Below, one piece after another: positions 58,741 to 64,000 of a DNA stretch of 64,000 nt (its first letter is position 1; each line of letters starts with the position of its first letter). The translations under genes and the position numbers were made by a program. A model generated the notes under the pieces. That model did no database searches. It was not told the DNA's origin and saw only the letters and a list, made by a program, of their open reading frames with translations. The stretch lies in contig NZ_BBCE01000012.1 of assembly GCF_001311885.1 (NCBI RefSeq), forward strand, positions 32,261 to 96,260, in the 5' to 3' direction. This stretch comes from Syntrophomonas palmitatica JCM 14374 (lineage in GTDB: Bacteria; Bacillota; Syntrophomonadia; Syntrophomonadales; Syntrophomonadaceae).

Positions 58741-61510
58741 CTATAACAACTGGGCGCAGTTTAGGATTAACACCACGCTGCCATCACCTAAAATGCTGGC
58801 ACCGGTATATATCTTCAGGTTGGCCAGGTCCTCTCCCAGAGCCTTTACTACAAATTCCTGTTCTTTTTGAAAAGCGTCAATAATTAATCCCATTTTTAGG
58901 CCGTCAATATTAAGTACCACTATAGAAATGAGATCATTGGCGGAAAGTTTTTTATGGTTGTTAAACGCACCTGCGGCGTCAAGTCCCAAGATATCTTTTA
59001 GATCAACAATAGGAAGAATCTCCTCCCTAATATCAGCTACCATTTTATGCTTATATTTTCTGATGGCCTTACGCGGCAATTTAACCGTTTCTTCTATAGC
59101 ATCCAGGGGGATAACAAAACGTTGGCCGGCAGTTTCAACCATAAGTCCGCGAATAATAGACATAGAAAGCGGTATTTTCAGAGTAAAGGTAGTGCCTTGC
59201 CCCAATCGGCTGTTCATATTAACCGAACCGCCGATTTTTTCGACATTGGTTTTCACCACATCCATCCCTACTCCCCGGCCGGATAGTTCGCTTACCTCGT
59301 CTCTGGTACTAAAGCCAGGAGCGAAAATCAATTGATAAGCATCTTCATTGCTCATATTTTCAATTTGTTCGGTTTTAATCAAACCCTTTTTAACCGCCTT
59401 ATATTTGATTTCATCAGGATTCATGCCCCGGCCGTCATCACTAATCTCAATAATAGCGTGGATACCCTGATAATAAGCTCTTAAGCGAACTTGCCCGGTT
59501 TCATCTTTGCCTGCAGCCCTTCTGTCAGCAGGCGACTCCAACCCGTGGTCAACCGCATTGCGCAGCATATGTACCAGGGGGTCGTTAATGGCTTCTATAA
59601 CCGTTTTATCTAATTCAGTATCTTCCCCTTCAATAATCAGATCCACTTGTTTACCGGCTTTTCTAGCCGTATCGCGTATGGTTCTGGGAAAACGCTGAAA
59701 AAGTACCTTTAGGGGAACCATCCGTGCCGACATTATAGAGTTCTGTAATTCATCTGATATTCTGGCCAGTTCAGCCGCGACAGATTTGACCTCTCTGGCC
59801 AGGGGGGGCATGTCATAGGTTATATTGATGGTATTGGCCAGGTGGAATATGCGGTTTTTTGATATCAGAAGTTCGCCTATCATGTTCATTAAGCGATCCA
59901 GTTTCTCCTGACTGACTCGGATAGACTGACCGCCCGTATCGGCTGGTGCTTTGGTTTGATCGGTCTCCCTGGTTTTCTCCCGGGCTACTGCCTGTTTGGC
60001 TAAAACCATATCCAATTCAGCCGGTTTTATGACTCCGCCGTCAACAAGTATGTCCCCGATTTTCTTTTGCTGGTTTAAGGCCCAATTTAATTGATCGGGA
60101 GTTACCTTTTTCTCCTCAACTAGAATTTCTCCCAGCTTTTTGTCAGCATAACTGGGCGGTACCTCTTCCAGCAATGAATGAATAGTGCTGATTTTTAAAT
60201 CAAGCATTTCTTTAACACGCTGAAAATTTCTTTTAAGAATATCAATAAGTTCCTCACTGACCAGGTCCTGTTCAGGACTCAGTTTATCCAAATGGTTCAT
60301 AACCTCTTGTGCTTCCGCTACCAGTTCATCATAATTCAGATAACTGGCCGTGGATATGATGCTTTTTAGGGCACGGCTGTATTGTTTAACCCTTTTACGG
60401 TTAACCCGGTTTGTTTTGACGAACCGTTTCCACGATATGCGCCATTGATTCCAGGGCTTGAGTGCTGATATTGATAAAGGCGGTAAATTGCTGCGGAACC
60501 TGTTTATCCGCAGTTTGTGCCTGTTGCTGGTTTATTTCCTCCTGGCTGCGAATAGACATGGCATTCACGCGCTCCATTAACTGATCGATTGATAAATCGA
60601 TTTCCTCCATAGTGTCAAGGCTTTTAACGATGTACGCCACTTTATCAACTACATTAAGGATTAAATCGATAACATTGGTCGGAGGAGCAATAGACTCGTT
60701 ACGGTATGATTGCAGAAGGGATTCTACTGCATGGGTCAATTTTTTAACCGCCAATATAGGTTCAGCCGCTTGATCTGATTCCTGCATGCTGGCAATAACA
60801 CCGGCCCCGCCTTTAATACTATGGAAACCACGCAGAATGGAGTTGAGTATTTCAGGATCGGAGGAGTTTTTTTCCAGTTCAACGCACTTTTGTTCAATCG
60901 TTTCCAGGTGTTCACTGCTTTCTTCTATAAAATCACCTATCATTTGTTCATATAAAGGTGATAATTCCATCTTCATAAGATTACTGACAGTTTTTGCAGC
61001 TTCGGCCTCTTGACCTGTTCCAATTTCCGGTTCATCTGCAGACGCAGCCAGGGGCGGTTCTCCCTGTTCCATTAAATGCCGCAGGGTTTCAGCTTCATTT
61101 ATAAAGCTTTGAAAACCACCTTCATCGACGACAATTTCGAAATTCTCCTGGCCTGGTCCCAGATCCAGGTTCTGAATGCTTAATGCCAGCTGCCCGATCA
61201 AAACATTCAGTATGTCCACTCCACGCAGCAGTATATCAGTCAATTCTGTGTTACAGGCGTAGAGCCCCTTCTTCATATCAGTCATAAAAGACTCTAATAC
61301 ATGGGCCGTGTCTTTTATAGGTATAAAATCCACAAAACTGGCCACACCTTTAACTGAATGCATGGCTCGAAATATCGAATCAAGCAGTTCTGGATTAAAG
61401 TCGTTTTCCAGCCTTAAAATGCCTTCTTCAATTCCATTCAGGTGTTCGCTTGATTCTTCTACGATCCCCTGTAATATGTCGAGATCGTCCGCCTGGAAAT
61501 TGAAAATCAA
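58741..61510 (-). CDS. cheA: CheA histidine kinase with two Hpt domains plus a degenerate third, frameshifted
   Basis: About 923 residues. Hpt1 (1-110) has His51 in AMHSVKGVASF; Hpt2 (about 185-300) has His230 in GFHSIKGGAG. A third helical segment (SRALKSIISTASYLNYDEL) looks like an Hpt without histidine. Then come two tandem LGEIL-type units (KLGEILVEEKKVTPDQLNWA and KIGDILVDGGVIKPAELDMV), the P3 dimerisation domain (SQEKLDRLMNMIGELLISKN), P4 kinase (VHMLRNAVDHGLE, DDGRGMNPD, GRGVGMDVVK, GQGTTF) and P5 CheW-like domain. A one-base shift at about 60408-60419 splits Hpt and kinase parts. TTG start at 61510 behind AAGGTGG. If the shift were real, the two halves would be separate proteins. Confidence 0.92.
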
Positions 61511-61530
61511 TTCTTTCAGGCCACCTTTCG

Positions 61531-61905
61531 TTATCTGCCTAGCAGCATACGGATGTTCATCAGCAGGTCCTCAGGGTCAGTGGGTTTGACTAAATACATA
61601 TTGGCCCCGGCTTCAAAGCCCCGCTGCTTGTCTTTAAGTTCATCCTCGGTTGAGACAATAATTATGGGGATGTCTTCATAGACAGGGTCCTCCCGCAGCC
61701 TTTCGATTAAAGTATATCCGTCCATATTGGGCATATTGATATCGGTTATACAGATTAAGAGTTCCTGGTCCGAGCCATATATTTTCTCTAACGCGTCAGC
61801 CCCATCTACAGCAGAAATAATCTCCAGACCAAGACTCTTAATGATGTAGCTGTGAAAATTGCGAATCATTTCCGAATCATCAACAATAAGGACTTTTCCT
61901 CCCAT
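61531..61905 (-). CDS. CheY-like response regulator
   Basis: Single receiver domain of 124 residues: VLIVDDSEMIRNFHSYII, phospho-acceptor in LICITDINMPNMDGYTL, IIIVSTEDE and the lysine in YLVKPTDPEDL. ATG 61905 has AGGAGG. It lies between cheR and cheA, 20 bases before cheA, so it is the likely main output of this kinase. Confidence 0.94.
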   Translation of the reverse strand: MGGKVLIVDDSEMIRNFHSYIIKSLGLEIISAVDGADALEKIYGSDQELLICITDINMPNMDGYTLIERLREDPVYEDIPIIIVSTEDELKDKQRGFEAGANMYLVKPTDPEDLLMNIRMLLGR

Positions 61906-61941
61906 AGGTTACCTCCTTTCTCCCCAAAAGCACTGATAGCT

Positions 61942-62772
61942 CTACTTTTGATAGACTATATGATCCTGAATCCTTTTAATTTTGAATGATGTGCTCATAC
62001 GGCTAAGCGATTCGGCATGTCCCAAAAATATAAAGCCACCCCGGTTTAATACCCCGTAAAATTTATCAACCACCTGTTTACGTGAAACATCATCAAAATA
62101 GATTAAGACATTTCGGCAGAATACGAAATCATAGCCATCTTCCGCGCGCAGCGCCCGGCGGTCCATAAGGTTCACATGTTCAAAGAGCACCATTTCTTTT
62201 ATCTCAGGAACTACATGATACTCTCCCGGCACAGGTTTCTTAAAATAGCGATTAAGATAACTCTCCGGCACATCCTTTACGGATCTTTTATCATAAATGC
62301 CCCGGCGGGCACGAGCCAGAACATTTTCATCAATATCAATGGCTTTTACTAGTAAATTCCACCGTTTATAGTCATCGATCATTTCCCGGAGAATAATAGC
62401 CAGGGTATAGGCTTCCTCGCCGGTAGAACATCCGGCGCATAATACTTTAAGAGTATTGGCTCCACCGGATTTTTTGGCATTAACCACCTCATCCAGGCAG
62501 GATTCGGCAAAAACCTGCAGCTGAGAAAACTCCCGGAAAAAATAAGTTTCATTAACCGTAAGCAGGTTGATCAGTTCTTGAAACTCTTTGCCGCCGCGGT
62601 CAAAGAGCTTTAAATGTTTTATGTACTGTTCGACATCATCGATTTCGCAAGCCTGCATTCTTTGCTGCAAGCGTTTTTTTATGTAGTAAATCTTGTTCTC
62701 TTCATAATTGATTCCTGTACGTTCATAAATAAGGTTCCGTAGTTTAATAAAATACTCCAGAGGCAGATCCAA
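61942..62772 (-). CDS. cheR: chemotaxis protein methyltransferase CheR
   Basis: Methylates MCP glutamates with SAM. An N-terminal helical domain (YFIKLRNLIYERTGINYEENK) precedes the SAM fold with LKVLCAGCSTGEEAYTLAI, AIDIDENVLARARRGIY and FVFCRNVLIYFDD. It has 276 residues. TTG start at 62772 is preceded by GAGGTGATTGTGAA. Confidence 0.95.
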   Translation of the reverse strand: MDLPLEYFIKLRNLIYERTGINYEENKIYYIKKRLQQRMQACEIDDVEQYIKHLKLFDRGGKEFQELINLLTVNETYFFREFSQLQVFAESCLDEVVNAKKSGGANTLKVLCAGCSTGEEAYTLAIILREMIDDYKRWNLLVKAIDIDENVLARARRGIYDKRSVKDVPESYLNRYFKKPVPGEYHVVPEIKEMVLFEHVNLMDRRALRAEDGYDFVFCRNVLIYFDDVSRKQVVDKFYGVLNRGGFIFLGHAESLSRMSTSFKIKRIQDHIVYQK

Positions 62773-62791
62773 TTCACAATCACCTCATTTG

Positions 62792-63853
62792 CTAAAGCTG
62801 ATTTATGGCTTTCCCGATTACTTCCAGCATCTCCTCATCAGTAGTTTCCTGCTGCAGTTTCTCAAGAACCGGGAGAGCCTCTTTGTTCTTATACATACCT
62901 AAAGCCTCTACTGCAGCCAGACAAAGCAGGTGATTGTCTGAGCGGGCATATTTGATTAAAACCGGGAAAATATCACTGTTTTTAAACCGCCCCATTAGTA
63001 ACAGCAGTTCGTATTTATTGATGTCTTTGATATCAGATTCAAGGTAATCAGGCAAAATTGAAGATAATTCATCGGGAAGATAGTCGCGGGCATTACGTTT
63101 GAGAATCCCTTCGATAGCATTAATTATTTCTTTGTGCATTACCTGTCCCTTTTCCTGCATCAGAGCAATAATTAACGGGATATGCAGGTCAGAACCCTTT
63201 TTAGCCACAAACTTCAGGAATGAATACTGTTCCAGGAAACTAATTGCCTGGTAATTAGGATAACGTTTGTTAATGTATTCAACCGAGGTATCATCACCAA
63301 TTACCGCCAGGGATTCCAGACAGGTGCATCTTAACAAAACATTGTCAGTACGCATAAAGAGTGAATTGATTTCAGCTATATGGTTTCTGTTCTCAAGTCG
63401 TCCTAGATATTCGACCGCCGTTATTACATTATTAATGTCGCTGTCCTTTAATCCTTCGGCAATTAAATCACCGCTTTGCTCGCTGGCTATTTGCAGTAAT
63501 ATATCCAGGGCGAATTTTCTTATATCCTTGTCATTGTCGTGCAGAATTTTACTCAGTGCCTTAAGGGTTTCTTCCCCCTGTAAAGCCAGGATATCAATTC
63601 CGGCGTTGCGCACAAAAGCATCATCGCTTTTTAGGTGTGGAATTACCTGAGCTACTAATTCAGGACCGCTCATAGTCTTAAGACTATTAACGATTACTTC
63701 ACGTACATACCGGGACTCTTCTACTTCGAGACGCTGCAGCATCGGGCCAATTCCCTCAACAAGACCATCATAGGCTATATCCTCAGCAGCAAAAGCTCGC
63801 GTTTTCTCATCTTCAGAATATAAATCCTGTATGAGCTCCTCTATACTGGGCAT
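62792..63853 (-). CDS. HEAT-repeat protein
   Basis: A 353-residue protein made of helical HEAT/PBS-lyase-type repeats: AFAAEDIAYDGLVEGIGPML, VREVIVNSLKTMSGPELVAQVIPHL, VRNAGIDILALQGEETLKALSKIL, IRKFALDILLQIASEQSGDLI and later units to the end. No enzyme motif. First gene after the sigma-54-type promoter and 20 bases before cheR; likely a scaffold or interaction partner of the chemosensory complex. ATG 63853 has GGGAGGTG. Confidence 0.85.
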   Translation of the reverse strand: MPSIEELIQDLYSEDEKTRAFAAEDIAYDGLVEGIGPMLQRLEVEESRYVREVIVNSLKTMSGPELVAQVIPHLKSDDAFVRNAGIDILALQGEETLKALSKILHDNDKDIRKFALDILLQIASEQSGDLIAEGLKDSDINNVITAVEYLGRLENRNHIAEINSLFMRTDNVLLRCTCLESLAVIGDDTSVEYINKRYPNYQAISFLEQYSFLKFVAKKGSDLHIPLIIALMQEKGQVMHKEIINAIEGILKRNARDYLPDELSSILPDYLESDIKDINKYELLLLMGRFKNSDIFPVLIKYARSDNHLLCLAAVEALGMYKNKEALPVLEKLQQETTDEEMLEVIGKAINQL

Positions 63854-63960
63854 CAAATTACACCTCCCTTAAAATTACAGGCCGTAATATATCGTCGCAT
63901 GCTGTGTCCATAATATTGAAAATAACTATTGCAGCTAATTACTATTTTGAATTATTTATT

Positions 63961-63980
63961 AATGCAAAGTTCATGCCAAA
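63961..63980 (-). promoter_or_regulatory. sigma-54 (RpoN) promoter of the chemosensory operon
   Basis: On the minus strand TTGGCATGAACTTTGCAT has the -24 GG and -12 GC separated by exactly ten bases and differs from TGGCAC-N5-TTGCA at one position. Transcription would start near 63952, giving a leader of about 100 bases before the HEAT gene. Confidence 0.75.
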
Positions 63981-64000
63981 GAACAAAATATTTATAATTG

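Overview
The window looks like chromosomal DNA of an anaerobic, spore-forming member of the Firmicutes (class Clostridia). A Syntrophomonas-like lineage is my best guess, but that is inference from gene content only. The support is spoVK and bofC (endospore genes), the Clostridia-style order lysA-miaA-hfq-spoVK and bofC-ruvC-ruvA-ruvB-queH-queA-tgt-yajC-secD-secF, a ynbB/glnA pair, a LexA with a Firmicutes-type SOS box, strong GGAGG ribosome sites with many TTG/GTG starts, an agr-type peptide cassette, and an anaerobic sulfide-to-homocysteine gene set.

Layout. 0-7 kb: a phasin-like gene end, tRNA-Lys, a SprA-family protein, an Mrp/ApbC Fe-S carrier, a PPC-domain protein, an ECF sigma/anti-sigma pair, ttcA and lexA. 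7-16.6 kb: glnA, a DUF456 membrane protein, ynbB, a MOSC protein, tcdA, cysK, and the p-aminobenzoate genes pabB-pabC (minus strand, behind a likely attenuator) divergent from pabA-yjbQ. 16.9-31.9 kb: almost all minus strand; spoVK-hfq-miaA, lysA, lapA, a cation efflux pump with a structured leader, the Sec accessory genes, queuosine genes, ruvABC and bofC. 32.3-35.5 kb: an unrecognised repeat protein, a YebC-family regulator, an isoprenylcysteine-methyltransferase-like membrane protein and nadE. 35.9-41.2 kb: a SAM-riboswitch-controlled operon joining cobalamin-dependent methionine synthase to the DUF39 / NIL-ferredoxin / UPF0280 set used for homocysteine synthesis from sulfide. 41.2-44.3 kb: tatA, a small YvlD-like membrane protein and an agrC-agrB-agrD cassette with no response regulator. 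44.5-49.7 kb: comM and a PAS/GAF histidine kinase with an NtrC-type sigma-54 activator. 49.7-64 kb: one long minus-strand chemosensory cluster.

The chemosensory cluster is the most unusual region. A near-consensus sigma-54 promoter at the right edge precedes HEAT-repeat protein, CheR, CheY, a multi-Hpt CheA, ParA-like ATPase, TPR protein, an HSP70 (DnaK-like) protein that seems to lack the lid, a soluble MCP with two signalling tips and no sensor domain, a three-domain CheW, CheB, CheY and two CheX-type proteins. No flagellar or pilus gene is visible. The co-linear HSP70, TPR and ParA genes suggest dedicated assembly or positioning of a cytoplasmic array, which I have not seen described in this combination.

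Sequence quality matters when reading this annotation. Sixteen conserved genes carry a single apparent frameshift and hfq carries an in-frame stop. Most shifts look like a single missing base, several of them in homopolymers, so uncorrected sequencing error is more likely than gene decay. I give the full span of each such gene as one CDS. Two families of short dispersed intergenic repeats are also present.
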